Part shown: positions 44,475 through 53,311 of the stretch, piece by piece
How the letters are laid out: each line of letters opens with the position of its first letter
Numbering within the stretch: the stretch's first letter is position 1
Assembly (NCBI GenBank): GCA_041660525.1
Contig: JBAZWD010000007.1
Coordinates: 62,001 to 126,000 of the forward strand
DNA length: 64,000 nucleotides
Direction: 5' to 3'
DNA from: JABCZS01 sp041660525
GTDB taxonomy: Bacteria > Pseudomonadota > Gammaproteobacteria > JABCZS01
Position numbers and translations under genes: made by a program
The notes under the pieces: generated by a model
The model's database searches: none
Seen by the model: only the letters and a program-made list of their open reading frames with translations
Told to the model about the DNA's origin: nothing

Positions 44475-45143
44475 ATGAAGAAAACGATGAAATACCCTGT
44501 GATGTTAGCCAGCCTTTTAGTCGTCGCTGCCTCAGCTGTCAGCTCTTATGCTGATGTGAGCGCAAAGCCTTCTACAAAATTATTGGCACAAACTGAAAAT
44601 TTAGAAGCAGATGTTTTAAATAAAGCACTGACCGCTTTTAACAATGCTGTTGAAGCGGGAATTACCGATAGTCAAATCCTTACGGTTATCGATTACAGCA
44701 AAGCCTCTAGCGAGCCTCGCTTATGGGTGTTTGATTTAGCGCAGTCTAAATTACTGTTTGAAGAATTAGTCGCGCATGGTCGTGGTAGTGGTGATAATTA
44801 TGCAAAGAACTTCTCAAATACACCACAAAGCTACCAAACCAGTTTAGGTGTGTTTCTTACCGATGAAACGTATCAAGGTGGCAATGGTTATTCTTTACGC
44901 TTAGATGGCTTAGAAGAAGGCATTAATCACTTAGCACGCGAACGTGCGATTGTTATCCACGGCGCTAATTATGTGAATGAAAGCTTTGTTGATAAAAACG
45001 GACGTTTAGGTCGTAGCCATGGTTGTCCAGCGGTTGGTCTTGATGTCAATAAAGAATTGATTAATACCATCAAAGGCGGCAGTTTAGTGGTTGCGTATTA
45101 TCCGAATGAGAAATGGATTAATGAATCTAAATTTTTAAATTAA
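44475..45143 (+). CDS. Exported murein L,D-transpeptidase catalytic domain (YkuD-like) protein
   Basis: The 222-residue protein from ATG 44475 (TAGGAG before it) has a signal peptide (MKYPVMLASLLVVAASAVSSYA after a short lysine-rich start). Its domain is of the YkuD_2/PF13645 type: LWVFDLAQSKLLFEELVAHG, TSLGVFLTDETYQGGNGYSLRLDGLE, AIVIHGANYVNESF, and the catalytic motif GRLGRSHGCPAVG (Arg, His, Cys). Such proteins are predicted periplasmic L,D-transpeptidases or carboxypeptidases acting on peptidoglycan. The frame is open from 44421, but the signal peptide places the start at 44475. Confidence 0.88.
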   Translation: MKKTMKYPVMLASLLVVAASAVSSYADVSAKPSTKLLAQTENLEADVLNKALTAFNNAVEAGITDSQILTVIDYSKASSEPRLWVFDLAQSKLLFEELVAHGRGSGDNYAKNFSNTPQSYQTSLGVFLTDETYQGGNGYSLRLDGLEEGINHLARERAIVIHGANYVNESFVDKNGRLGRSHGCPAVGLDVNKELINTIKGGSLVVAYYPNEKWINESKFLN

Positions 45144-45151
45144 TCTCAATG

Positions 45152-45175
45152 AAGGGCGAAAGATTTTTCGCCCTT
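45152..45175. terminator. Bidirectional hairpin terminator
   Basis: AAGGGCGAAA (45152-45161) pairs with TTTCGCCCTT (45166-45175) over 10 bp with a 4-base loop, between the convergent L,D-transpeptidase-like gene and the hybrid kinase gene, whose stop codon it touches. No long T-run follows, so efficiency is uncertain. Confidence 0.6.
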
Positions 45176-47306
45176 ACACTCTACGGTTGAATTTATTATA
45201 TTCTTTAACAGCAATATCTATTCCTAATAGCAGTTCCTGATAATTTGCTTCATAATCACCTGTTTTTTTAATTATTTCCTGTTCAAATCTTTTAGTGATA
45301 TCTTTTAAACGAAGCATGCCGCTATAGCACAGTCCGCCATGAAATTTATGTACATAATGTTGCAAAGCAGTACTATCTTGTTTTTCAAATGCATCTGTAA
45401 TCTGTTGACGAAAATTAGGCAACTCATCAATAAACATATTAAGCATATCGCAAGCTAGCTGCTCATTATTACCTGTAAGATTCATAACGCAGTCAAAATC
45501 AAAAATAGGTAATTCTTCCGTCTTTATATTTTTCTTTTCTTCATCTTTTATAAATCTAAACTGATGTTTATTCATAGCAGTTTCAGATACTATTATTTTT
45601 TCAGGTGTCAATGGCTTATCAAGAACTTCCTGCATGCCTGCACTTAAGCATTCTTCAGTAATTTTAGAATCAGAATGAGCAGTCAAGGCAGCGATGAAAG
45701 TGTTTTTATTGGGATTTTCAGAATCGCTACGAATTTTCTTGGCAACCTCTATGCCAGTACCATCGGGCAGACCAACATCCATGTAAATAATATCAAATAA
45801 AGTTGCTTGCGATTTTTCTATTGCCTCTTTGGCTGTTTGCGCGGTTATAACCTGATAACCTTCTTTTTTCAATAAATCTTCTGCGATTTTTCTAGGTAAG
45901 AGTGAGTCCTCAACTACTAAGGCACGCAACATTTCACCTACATCTTCAAACTTAGATTTTTTGATTGTTGAGATTTCAGGTTTATTAGATCGTTTTCTCT
46001 TGGTTTGATTTAACGCACGTTCTAATCCCAGCTCAAGAGAAGATGTTATTTCGCCATCTAATCGCTGATATTTCTTTAGTTGTATTTCGCTAGGAATGTT
46101 AAATTGTACATTACAAACAAATTGCGCACCTTTATTAGGTGTGCTATTCACTTTTATATCTCCGCCTAATTTTTTAATATATTCTTTTACAATATAAAGA
46201 CCTAAACCTGAACCTTTGTAATTATTTGAATATGACGGTGACAAACGGCTAAATTTATCAAAGATAGACTCTTGCTTATCTTTAGGAATTCCCATACCTG
46301 TATCGCTAATAACAATTTTAAGATTTACTTTATCAGCATTTTTTTTTGTTAAACTTACTTCTAAGCTAATTGTTCCTTCACTAGTAAATTTAACCGCATT
46401 GCCAAGTAAATTTAGAATAATACGATGCAATAGCAATTCTTGTCCATATAAAACTTTAGGTATATCGTCGTCATAATAAGCTTCTAAGCGTAGACCTTTT
46501 TGCTTAATTGCGGGTTTATAAATAGCAACTAATGCATCAATTGTGTTTCTTAGTGCAAAGCACTCTTTTTTATGTTGTATGTCTCCTGATTCTAATTGGA
46601 CTGTCTCAATAATTTCATTAAGTAAATTAAGCAATGCCTGCCCAGCTTCCCGAATATCTTTTGCACCCTCTGATGGTGTTTCATAATCAATGATATTTGC
46701 CATGCCAATAATACCGCTCAGGGGAGTGCGTATATCATGACTCATATTACGGATGAATTCTGTTTTAGCAGCACTTGCAGTTTCTGCAGCATCAAGCGCT
46801 TTCTGCAAAGAAAATGACATTTTTTTCAATTCAGTAATATCAATTGAAATACCAACAATTCCAGATACTTCACCGGTGCGATCAAAGACTGGTTTACGGC
46901 TAGATAAGAAGTAAATCATCTCCCCATTTTTATTAGGGATAGGTGGCTCTTCAATGTTAAGTTTAGGCTGCTTTGTTTCTATTACTTCTAATGAATCTTT
47001 TTTAAAAGATTGTTCTGCATTTTTCGACCAACCACCTTCCGCACCCATTTGCTCAAATGTTTTCTTCTTAAACTCCGTAGTTGAATTATAACCTAGCATA
47101 TCTAAAACGTTTTGATTACAAGTGATAGGTACAAGATCTTTATTAAATAAATAAACGTTCCCAGGCATGCATTTAATGGTATCTTCATAGTAATTAACTA
47201 TTTGTTCAACCGCATCTTCTATAGAAAGTTGATCTTGATTGCTAAGAATATGCTTATACTTAGAAAATAAAACACTCTTTAATTGTTTTATTTCATTATC
47301 TTCCAT
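45174..47306 (-). CDS. Hybrid sensor histidine kinase (PAS-HisKA-HATPase-REC-HPt)
   Basis: This is a cytoplasmic phosphorelay kinase of 710 residues. In order: PAS (about 40-165; CMPGNVYLFNKDL ... SGIVGISIDITELKK), HisKA with the phospho-His in IRNMSHDIRTPLSGIIG (near 190), HATPase (N box LNLLGNAVKFTSEG; G1 ISDTGMGIPKD; G2 GSGLGLYIVK), and REC (LVVEDSLLPRKIAEDLL; Asp near 510 in YMDVGLPDG; LDKP for Lys). A C-terminal HPt domain follows (His near 653 in VHKFHGGLCYSG). There are no membrane helices. A partner regulator is not adjacent; the nearest is at 51.5 kb. The upstream 840-aa gene ends 18 bases before and is probably cotranscribed. The PAS is paralogous to that of the kinase at 50.2 kb. 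Confidence 0.92.
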   Translation of the reverse strand: MEDNEIKQLKSVLFSKYKHILSNQDQLSIEDAVEQIVNYYEDTIKCMPGNVYLFNKDLVPITCNQNVLDMLGYNSTTEFKKKTFEQMGAEGGWSKNAEQSFKKDSLEVIETKQPKLNIEEPPIPNKNGEMIYFLSSRKPVFDRTGEVSGIVGISIDITELKKMSFSLQKALDAAETASAAKTEFIRNMSHDIRTPLSGIIGMANIIDYETPSEGAKDIREAGQALLNLLNEIIETVQLESGDIQHKKECFALRNTIDALVAIYKPAIKQKGLRLEAYYDDDIPKVLYGQELLLHRIILNLLGNAVKFTSEGTISLEVSLTKKNADKVNLKIVISDTGMGIPKDKQESIFDKFSRLSPSYSNNYKGSGLGLYIVKEYIKKLGGDIKVNSTPNKGAQFVCNVQFNIPSEIQLKKYQRLDGEITSSLELGLERALNQTKRKRSNKPEISTIKKSKFEDVGEMLRALVVEDSLLPRKIAEDLLKKEGYQVITAQTAKEAIEKSQATLFDIIYMDVGLPDGTGIEVAKKIRSDSENPNKNTFIAALTAHSDSKITEECLSAGMQEVLDKPLTPEKIIVSETAMNKHQFRFIKDEEKKNIKTEELPIFDFDCVMNLTGNNEQLACDMLNMFIDELPNFRQQITDAFEKQDSTALQHYVHKFHGGLCYSGMLRLKDITKRFEQEIIKKTGDYEANYQELLLGIDIAVKEYNKFNRRV

Positions 47307-47324
47307 ACAAATCAAATCCTTTTG

Positions 47325-49847
47325 CTATTTGCGGATAGCTGTCAATGTAGGAGTTACTCCAAAATTACTTACCGATGAAGGCGGTGAAACAGATATAACC
47401 TCATCGGAGGTGGCAGTCCTAGATGAAGAAGATGCTCCTGATGTTTTACGATCAGGATTCACAAGAAGACTAGCAGTTGCTGACAAAATAGATTTTTGTT
47501 TTACATCAGATATCGCGAATAGCCGTAATGCCGCGTTATATTTTGCAATTTCTAATTGTAATTCTTCAAGCCTATTTTCAAGCACTCCATATTCATCAGG
47601 GCCATTTAACTGTGGTGGGCAAGCCAATTGCGCCGCTGTACGCATAGCTTTTATTGCGAGTTGGTTGATCTTTTCAACACATTCTGATATTTCAGGGACT
47701 GTAAAATAAAATGCAAGACCATTATACTGATTGCTTAATGCATATGCAGCACTATCTAATGTGGTGAAGTTAACAATTTTTGGTTTTGCTCTAGCACTAG
47801 ACACCCTCTTGTTAATATCTACATAGCCTACTTGAATTTGCTTTTCTGTGGCTGGCAATATCGAGCATGTTTCAAAATTGGCACGGCCATTCGCAGCACT
47901 TGCAAGCATAATAGGGTTTGCATATTCAAACAAATCTTCAATTTGTATAATTTGTAGAAAGTTTTCAGAATAATTCTGCCATAATTTTTTTTGTTCTGGG
48001 TGATTATCTTGAGATAAAAGTTTATCAAGACAAAGCATAACAAATGCTTTCTCTCTAACTCTTTCTTCCCATTTGTGTTCCCACTCTTTTTCCCAAGTTT
48101 TTTCTAATTCGTCCGTCCAATTAGATTCCCAAAGTTTTCTATCTTCGTTTTTTTCCCATTGGGCATCCCATTCTTTGGCTAATTCAGTGTCCCAGCGAAT
48201 TTCCCATGCCTTCTCAAGCCCCGCAGTCCATTTAACTTCCCAATCATCACCATATGCAGCTTTTGCATCTTTTCTGGCAGTTTTTTTAGCTTTTTCTTTT
48301 GCAGTTTTTTTTGCTTCTTCTTTTGCTTCTTGTTCTGAGCTTGCCCTTGCTCCAGGTCTATCGGTTTCTTTTTCTTGAGGTTTAATGGCTAAATGTGTTG
48401 CATAAAAACCTTTAAATTCTTTATTTTCGCTTCCAAAATACTCAATAAACTCATCATGAAACCCCTTTTTTGTTTCTGCTGTTAACTCTGATAAAAAGGG
48501 AAATGCAGCATAAATAGCATTTACAAAATCATTAACTGTCTCACCTTCTACATTGAATATATTGTTAAAAGGGGACTCAATAACAATATTTGTAATACCA
48601 TAGACTGCAAAAATCTCTTTAATTTTTTTAGTATGCTCTTCTTTGCGAATATAAATATGTTCAAATAATGATTTGAGGGCACCAGGTGTCATTTGATTTT
48701 TTAAAAACACACCTATTCCAAAAAGCACATAATCAAAATATGGTAAATGATAAATTACTTTCTTACCTTCTTGAGTCGCCGCAAATCGATTAACAATACC
48801 TGCAACTAAATCTAATTGAAGAAATTGTAGTTGTTCATAAAGGCTGCTTTTAGTATTTGCAATATACGTTACTTTTTCTTTGGTATAAGCTTCCCAATCA
48901 TGTTTTATTAAAGGAAAGCATTTACCCGCCGCTGTCGCTCCTTGTAAAGTGCCGCCAAATAAACATCCGGCAGTTACAAAGCTGTTAAATTTTAGATTTT
49001 TTACAGCATGCACTTCGTCGTCAGCCCATGGAAATACATGTCCTCCGATTAAACCTTTTGATGCACTATCAACGCTAAAAGGAAAATAGAATTCTTCTCT
49101 TCTTTTTTTGTTATGAAAAAAAGGTAAAGATAAAACTTGTAGTGGGGTTGCACCCATTAATTTTGCATAAAGCCCTATAGGCCGCATTTGTGACTTTGGT
49201 AAAGGATCAACCACTCCCTGATTTAGCACTTCTTGAGCATGTTTAACCCTAGCACTATGAGTGTGTAGAATTTTTAGGATATCTTTTTTAGTTGACTTCT
49301 CGTCAGCTTGACTACTTTCCTGTTTCGCTTGTCCTTGAAGTAAAGATTTTTCAATTTCCTGCTGTCCATCTTTCAATCCCGCAATAGTTTTATCAACCTC
49401 ATCTATTCGAACAGCATACTTTTTACGGGCTCGTAAAAGATCTTGTGGTTCACTAAATTGATGAAATTGTATTTCTCTTATGGTTTCACCACGGCCTAAC
49501 GTAAAGCTATTATGCCTAACATCCTCACGAACATGATTACGATTATCAAAAACATGATAACTTGGCAAACCAAGCTCTAAATGGCCTACTGCAATCTCTT
49601 TTGTGTTATCAGTGTATATGGTAGTTAGAAATGAAGGCGAAGGAGTACTACTGCTGCTATTATTACTGTTGCTAACAATGATGTTATTATTACTTAAGGA
49701 TTGCGGGCTAATAGGCGACGCAGACGTTGGGCTAGCAAGCGCAACATCTGAAGGTTGCTGATTATTACCAGAGTTCACAGAACTAGCACTAGCACTAGCA
49801 CTAGCACTAGAGTGCCCAGTACGTTGCGAATTCTTTTTTTTTCCCAT
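47325..49847 (-). CDS. Large protein of unknown function with Trp-rich and Ala-Ser repeats
   Basis: I do not recognise this 840-residue protein. The N-terminus is low-complexity: an Ala-Ser dipeptide run (about 14-22) encoded by tandem 6-base repeats at 49787-49811, then Ser/Asn/Pro-rich sequence to about 75. A globular region follows (about 80-490), with a coiled-coil-like KYAVRIDEVDKTIAGLKDGQQEIEKSL. Residues about 500-530 are Lys/Ala/Glu helix. Residues about 530-605 hold 5-6 units of the kind EKAWEIRWDTELAKEWDAQW with Trp every 4-8 residues. The rest includes a helical segment and a Ser/Thr-rich end. There is no signal peptide. It precedes the hybrid kinase gene by 18 bases and so may be its input, target or a secreted protein. 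Confidence 0.75.
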   Translation of the reverse strand: MGKKKNSQRTGHSSASASASASSVNSGNNQQPSDVALASPTSASPISPQSLSNNNIIVSNSNNSSSSTPSPSFLTTIYTDNTKEIAVGHLELGLPSYHVFDNRNHVREDVRHNSFTLGRGETIREIQFHQFSEPQDLLRARKKYAVRIDEVDKTIAGLKDGQQEIEKSLLQGQAKQESSQADEKSTKKDILKILHTHSARVKHAQEVLNQGVVDPLPKSQMRPIGLYAKLMGATPLQVLSLPFFHNKKRREEFYFPFSVDSASKGLIGGHVFPWADDEVHAVKNLKFNSFVTAGCLFGGTLQGATAAGKCFPLIKHDWEAYTKEKVTYIANTKSSLYEQLQFLQLDLVAGIVNRFAATQEGKKVIYHLPYFDYVLFGIGVFLKNQMTPGALKSLFEHIYIRKEEHTKKIKEIFAVYGITNIVIESPFNNIFNVEGETVNDFVNAIYAAFPFLSELTAETKKGFHDEFIEYFGSENKEFKGFYATHLAIKPQEKETDRPGARASSEQEAKEEAKKTAKEKAKKTARKDAKAAYGDDWEVKWTAGLEKAWEIRWDTELAKEWDAQWEKNEDRKLWESNWTDELEKTWEKEWEHKWEERVREKAFVMLCLDKLLSQDNHPEQKKLWQNYSENFLQIIQIEDLFEYANPIMLASAANGRANFETCSILPATEKQIQVGYVDINKRVSSARAKPKIVNFTTLDSAAYALSNQYNGLAFYFTVPEISECVEKINQLAIKAMRTAAQLACPPQLNGPDEYGVLENRLEELQLEIAKYNAALRLFAISDVKQKSILSATASLLVNPDRKTSGASSSSRTATSDEVISVSPPSSVSNFGVTPTLTAIRK

Positions 49848-50223
49848 AAACAGTACCTTTAAGTATTATTTTAATAAAGCAGCAGCTAGGGTACAAAAAA
49901 TCTTTATCTTGCCAATCTTACAAGCACAATAGTCTTTTTCTTACAATATTCTACTACTTTTCACTAACAATTGCAAAAGCTTTGCCGTGCAGGACCTTAT
50001 TAGATCTATTCTTTAATATACAGTTATATATCTTTCTTATGGCATCTAGCGCAGTTATATATACAATAATATCGAACTTTTAGTGAAATTGCTATCATTA
50101 TAAAGTTATTGAACATGCCAACTGTGGTTACTTATAAGAGCACATCTTCTTCTTTAATATAATACCATATCTTTTAATTAGGTTAGATAACAAAATTGAA
50201 AATTAAGTTTCTTAGTATATTAT
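49848..50223. promoter_or_regulatory. Divergent promoter region with an 11-bp direct repeat
   Basis: This 376-base gap separates the 840-aa gene and the PAS kinase gene, which point away from each other. I see no gene in it. CAGTTATATAT occurs at 50021-50031 and again at 50052-50062, 31 bases apart (close to three helical turns), which suggests paired binding sites for a regulator. The rest is AT-rich without a clear consensus promoter. The kinase ATG has no good ribosome-binding site. Confidence 0.4.
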
Positions 50224-51468
50224 ATGAAAATGAGCACTACATCGGATACTAAGACCCTACATAAATATACAACCAACCCAAACGATCCAAGTGATCCGGC
50301 AGGGATTCATGCTTATTACCAAAATATTATTCATGCAATGCCCAACAATGTTTATTGGTTCGACCAAAACTCACATGGCTTAGGTTGTAATGATAATGTT
50401 TTAAAAATGCTTGGTTTAAAATCTCATGAAGAATTTATTGGTCTTAGTTACGAAGAGATTGGAGCGCTGGCAAATTGGAATCCCAAAGAAATAGCATCTT
50501 TTAAAAACGATGATGAAGAGGTTTTACACACTGGCCAACCTAAGCTAAATGTAGAAGAACCTACCGTTTATGATAAGAATGGAAAAGCAACATATTATCT
50601 ATCTAGTCGTGTTCCATTAAAAAATGACAGTGGGGAAGTAATTGGCGTAGTTGGTATCTCTGTAGATATCACAGCAGACAAGGAAGCCGAAGCACTTAGG
50701 CTCAAAGCAACTGCTGCCGAAAAAAGCATACAAACTATTCGTTTAATAGGCATGAGTATTGCCCATGAGTTACGTACCCCATTGCGTGCTATTAGCTCAG
50801 GAGTAGTCGGTACTGCTAATAAATTACCTACTCTTTTGGCAGTTTACAAAAAGGCCAAAGAACAAGGCATAGAAATTCCCGAAGGTTATCCTCGATTATT
50901 TCCTCGCGATATTACAATATTAGAAAATGTACTTAAAAATATTGAACTTGAAACCAACGCTGCTTTTTCAGTCATAGATATGCTATTAATAAAAGGTAAT
51001 CTTTCCAAAATTAATAAAGATAAATTTACAACCTGTCATATCGTTACTTGTATAAAAAATGCATTATCACGATATCCATTCCAATCTGAAGAAAAGAAAT
51101 TAGTTCATTGTGAAGGTAAAGATTTTATTTTCCATGGAGACACTTTATTAGTAGTGCATGTTTTGTTTAATTTAATTAAAAACGCTTTATATTTTGTCAA
51201 AAGAGCTGGAAAAGGATCTATTCAAATTTGGCTTGAACATGGAAAGGATGCAAATATATTGCACTTTAAAGATACAGGAACAGGTATCCCTCACGATATC
51301 TTACCTCATATTTTTGATCAGTTTTTTAGCACAGAATCAAATGGCACTGGAATCGGATTAGCATTTTGCAAATTTGTTATGCAAAGCATGGATGGCGACA
51401 TTGAATGCTTCTCTGTAGAAGGCGAATATACTGAGTTTGTTTTAACATTTCCTCACATAAATATTTAA
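50224..51468 (+). CDS. PAS-domain sensor histidine kinase
   Basis: The 414-residue cytoplasmic kinase has a PAS domain (about 30-155; HAMPNNVYWFDQNSHGLGCN and GVVGISVDIT), the H-box GMSIAHELRTPLRAISSG (His near 180), and a HATPase domain with NLIKNALYF (N box), LHFKDTGTGIPHDILPHIFDQFFS (G1/F), NGTGIGLAFCKFVMQSMDG (G2), ending in EYTEFVLTFP. The H-box and C-terminal signature resemble kinases of the CqsS/LqsS-like class, but the membrane sensor of those proteins is replaced by a PAS. The PAS matches the one in the hybrid kinase at 45-47 kb. The response regulator follows after 27 bases. Confidence 0.9.
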   Translation: MKMSTTSDTKTLHKYTTNPNDPSDPAGIHAYYQNIIHAMPNNVYWFDQNSHGLGCNDNVLKMLGLKSHEEFIGLSYEEIGALANWNPKEIASFKNDDEEVLHTGQPKLNVEEPTVYDKNGKATYYLSSRVPLKNDSGEVIGVVGISVDITADKEAEALRLKATAAEKSIQTIRLIGMSIAHELRTPLRAISSGVVGTANKLPTLLAVYKKAKEQGIEIPEGYPRLFPRDITILENVLKNIELETNAAFSVIDMLLIKGNLSKINKDKFTTCHIVTCIKNALSRYPFQSEEKKLVHCEGKDFIFHGDTLLVVHVLFNLIKNALYFVKRAGKGSIQIWLEHGKDANILHFKDTGTGIPHDILPHIFDQFFSTESNGTGIGLAFCKFVMQSMDGDIECFSVEGEYTEFVLTFPHINI

Positions 51469-51495
51469 ACATAAAAAAGATTAAGGAAGCAGAAA

Positions 51496-52527
51496 ATGAC
51501 AAAACTGATACTACAACCCGCCGCATATTATTTCCCTACAACCGTACTTTTAGTTGATGATAATCAGAAGTATCTTATGAATTTAGAAAACATTTTAGAC
51601 ACAGATGCGGCCATATATAAGCCTTTTAATAATCCACTCGAAGTGTTTGAGTACATAAAAAAACATTCTAAACACCCTACTCTACCCAATTCATGTATAG
51701 AACGTGAAATTGATAGAGTTAATTTTAACCATAAAATTGAGATCAAGATTCAGCCTATTCAACAAGAAGTATTTAACTCAAAAAGATTCGAACATATTTC
51801 TGCTTTAGTTGCTGACCATGACATGCCAGAAATGAAAGGATTAGAATTATTTAGAAAAATAAAAGATTTGGATTTACCTATTAGAAAGATATTATTAACA
51901 GGGGCAGCAACTATACAACAAGCATTAGATGCTTACAATGAAGGTATTATTGATCAATATATAACTAAAGATGAAGATGATTTTCCAGCTCGCTTGAATG
52001 AAGCCATTAAAACTCAGTGTGATGAACAATTTAAAAGCGATACCTCAGTTATTATCAAAAATATTATTCTTAAAGACCAAGCGTCGTGCCTGAATTCAGA
52101 GGTATACATGACTCTATTAGATAGCATTATTAAGAAGCACAATATTTCAGAATATTATTTAATCGATGATAAAGGCAGCTATATTTTCTTTGACAACGAT
52201 GCAAACTCTAGCTGGTTCATAGTAAAAAACCAAGCTATTTTAAATGCAGATATCGCGCGCGCAGAACATAGTGAGGTAGCACTTCCCACCGAAATAATGC
52301 GACAACTTAAAGAGCATAAACTTATTTTAACTTATCGCTCCGAACATGATAAAGAAATACCACCGAAAGATTGGATGCCAAAAGGTTTGCTGCATTCAGC
52401 AAAAAAGTTTACGAGCGAAAACCAAGATTATTATTATACTTACATAAACAAAGATGTCTCAACAAATACAATTGATAAAAATAAAATTGTTTCATTTTAT
52501 CAATATCAAGATCAATTGCCTGGTTAG
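51496..52527 (+). CDS. Response regulator with an inserted receiver domain and unrecognised output domain
   Basis: The 343-residue protein has a receiver domain with the acidic pair in VLLVDDNQ (residues 21-22), the likely phospho-acceptor Asp107 in LVADHDMPEMKG, the Thr in ILLTGA (135) and Lys in YITKDED (158). The distance between the acidic pair and the acceptor is about 85 residues instead of about 45, so some 40 extra residues (about 55-97) are inserted. Residues about 180-343 have no DNA-binding or enzyme motif that I recognise; YYLIDDKGSYIFFDNDANSSWFIVK suggests a PAS-like fold. It is 27 bases behind the PAS kinase gene and is surely its partner. Confidence 0.85.
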   Translation: MTKLILQPAAYYFPTTVLLVDDNQKYLMNLENILDTDAAIYKPFNNPLEVFEYIKKHSKHPTLPNSCIEREIDRVNFNHKIEIKIQPIQQEVFNSKRFEHISALVADHDMPEMKGLELFRKIKDLDLPIRKILLTGAATIQQALDAYNEGIIDQYITKDEDDFPARLNEAIKTQCDEQFKSDTSVIIKNIILKDQASCLNSEVYMTLLDSIIKKHNISEYYLIDDKGSYIFFDNDANSSWFIVKNQAILNADIARAEHSEVALPTEIMRQLKEHKLILTYRSEHDKEIPPKDWMPKGLLHSAKKFTSENQDYYYTYINKDVSTNTIDKNKIVSFYQYQDQLPG

Positions 52528-52539
52528 TGGTAAGCCTAT

Positions 52540-52570
52540 CCAATTCGCTAGACAGTGTGTAGCGAATTGG
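52540..52570. terminator. Perfect stem-loop between convergent genes
   Basis: CCAATTCGCTA (52540-52550) pairs with TAGCGAATTGG (52560-52570) over 11 bp with a 9-base loop, placed 13 bases after the response regulator stop and before the end of the convergent peroxiredoxin gene. It lacks a T-run, so it may block readthrough as a plain hairpin. Confidence 0.55.
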
Positions 52571-52609
52571 AGGCTAATTCCTAGTCCAGCTTCTTGGTGT
52601 AATGCAATC

Positions 52610-53221
52610 TTATAATTTCCCAGAATTCTCAGCTAGATATTTCGCAACGCCAGCCGGTGTTGCATTCATGCCTTTATCACCTTTCTTCCAACCAGCAGGA
52701 CAAACTTCGCCGTGTTCTTCATGGAATTGCAAAGCATCAACCAAACGCACTAATTCATCAATATTACGGCCTATCGGCAAATCATTAATAATTTGTACCC
52801 GAACTACACCATTTTTATCAATTAAAATAGCTGCGCGGTAAGCAACGCCGATTTCTTGATGTTGAACACCATAATCTTTGGCGATTTTATGGTTAATATC
52901 AGCAATCAAAGGATAATTCACCGGCCCAATACCGCCGTCATTCACAGGCGTATCGCGCCAAGCTTTATGGGTAAAATGTGAATCAATAGAAATCCCGATG
53001 ACTTCCACATTACGCTCATTAAATTGATCCATACGTTTATCCAAGGCAATCAGCTCTGAAGGACAAACAAAGGTAAAATCCAAAGGGTAAAAGAACAATA
53101 AGGCATATTTGCCTTTGATATTTTCAGCTAAATTATATTGGCCAATAATCTCGCCCGCTTTATTAACAGCAGGGGCTGTAAAATCAGGTGCCTTGCGGCC
53201 TACAAGTATTGCGTCACTCAT
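52610..53221 (-). CDS. Typical 2-Cys peroxiredoxin (AhpC/TSA family)
   Basis: The enzyme reduces hydrogen peroxide and organic peroxides. From ATG 53221 it has 203 residues: VGRKAPDFTAPAV, the peroxidatic Cys in FYPLDFTFVCPSE (near 53), the Arg-containing AYRAAILIDKNG, and the resolving Cys in HGEVCPAGWKKG near the C-terminus. An ATG two codons earlier is open, but AGGAG six bases before 53221 decides the start. It diverges from bfd across a promoter with a Fur-like site, which suggests joint control by iron or oxidative stress. It could be called ahpC, but no ahpF-like reductase is nearby. Confidence 0.93.
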   Translation of the reverse strand: MSDAILVGRKAPDFTAPAVNKAGEIIGQYNLAENIKGKYALLFFYPLDFTFVCPSELIALDKRMDQFNERNVEVIGISIDSHFTHKAWRDTPVNDGGIGPVNYPLIADINHKIAKDYGVQHQEIGVAYRAAILIDKNGVVRVQIINDLPIGRNIDELVRLVDALQFHEEHGEVCPAGWKKGDKGMNATPAGVAKYLAENSGKL

Positions 53222-53249
53222 GTGCATCTCCTAAATATTGATAATGGTG

Positions 53250-53279
53250 TTGACAATGATTCTCATTTGCGTTTATAAT
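53250..53279 (+). promoter_or_regulatory. Sigma70 promoter overlapping a Fur-like box upstream of bfd
   Basis: TTGACA (53250-53255) and TATAAT (53274-53279), both perfect consensus, are separated by 18 bases. GACAATGATTCTCATTTGC (53252-53270) matches 14 of 19 positions of the Fur consensus and covers the -35 and spacer. Iron-bound Fur would block the promoter, so bfd should be induced under iron limitation. The site may also act on the divergent peroxiredoxin gene. Confidence 0.68.
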
Positions 53280-53311
53280 AACAGCATAAGCCATTAAAAA
53301 GCAAGGGTATC

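Noticed and set aside
47239..47709. 156-codon plus-strand frame
   Set aside because: It is antisense to the hybrid kinase start and the 840-aa gene end, and gives a low-complexity translation.
48073..48378. Ser/Phe-rich plus-strand frame
   Set aside because: It is the mirror of the Trp/Glu/Lys repeat region and mimics a membrane protein only because of that composition.
49787..49811. Tandem 6-base repeats considered as a CRISPR or regulatory array
   Set aside because: They encode the Ala-Ser run of the 840-aa protein and have no spacers; a coding microsatellite is the simpler reading.
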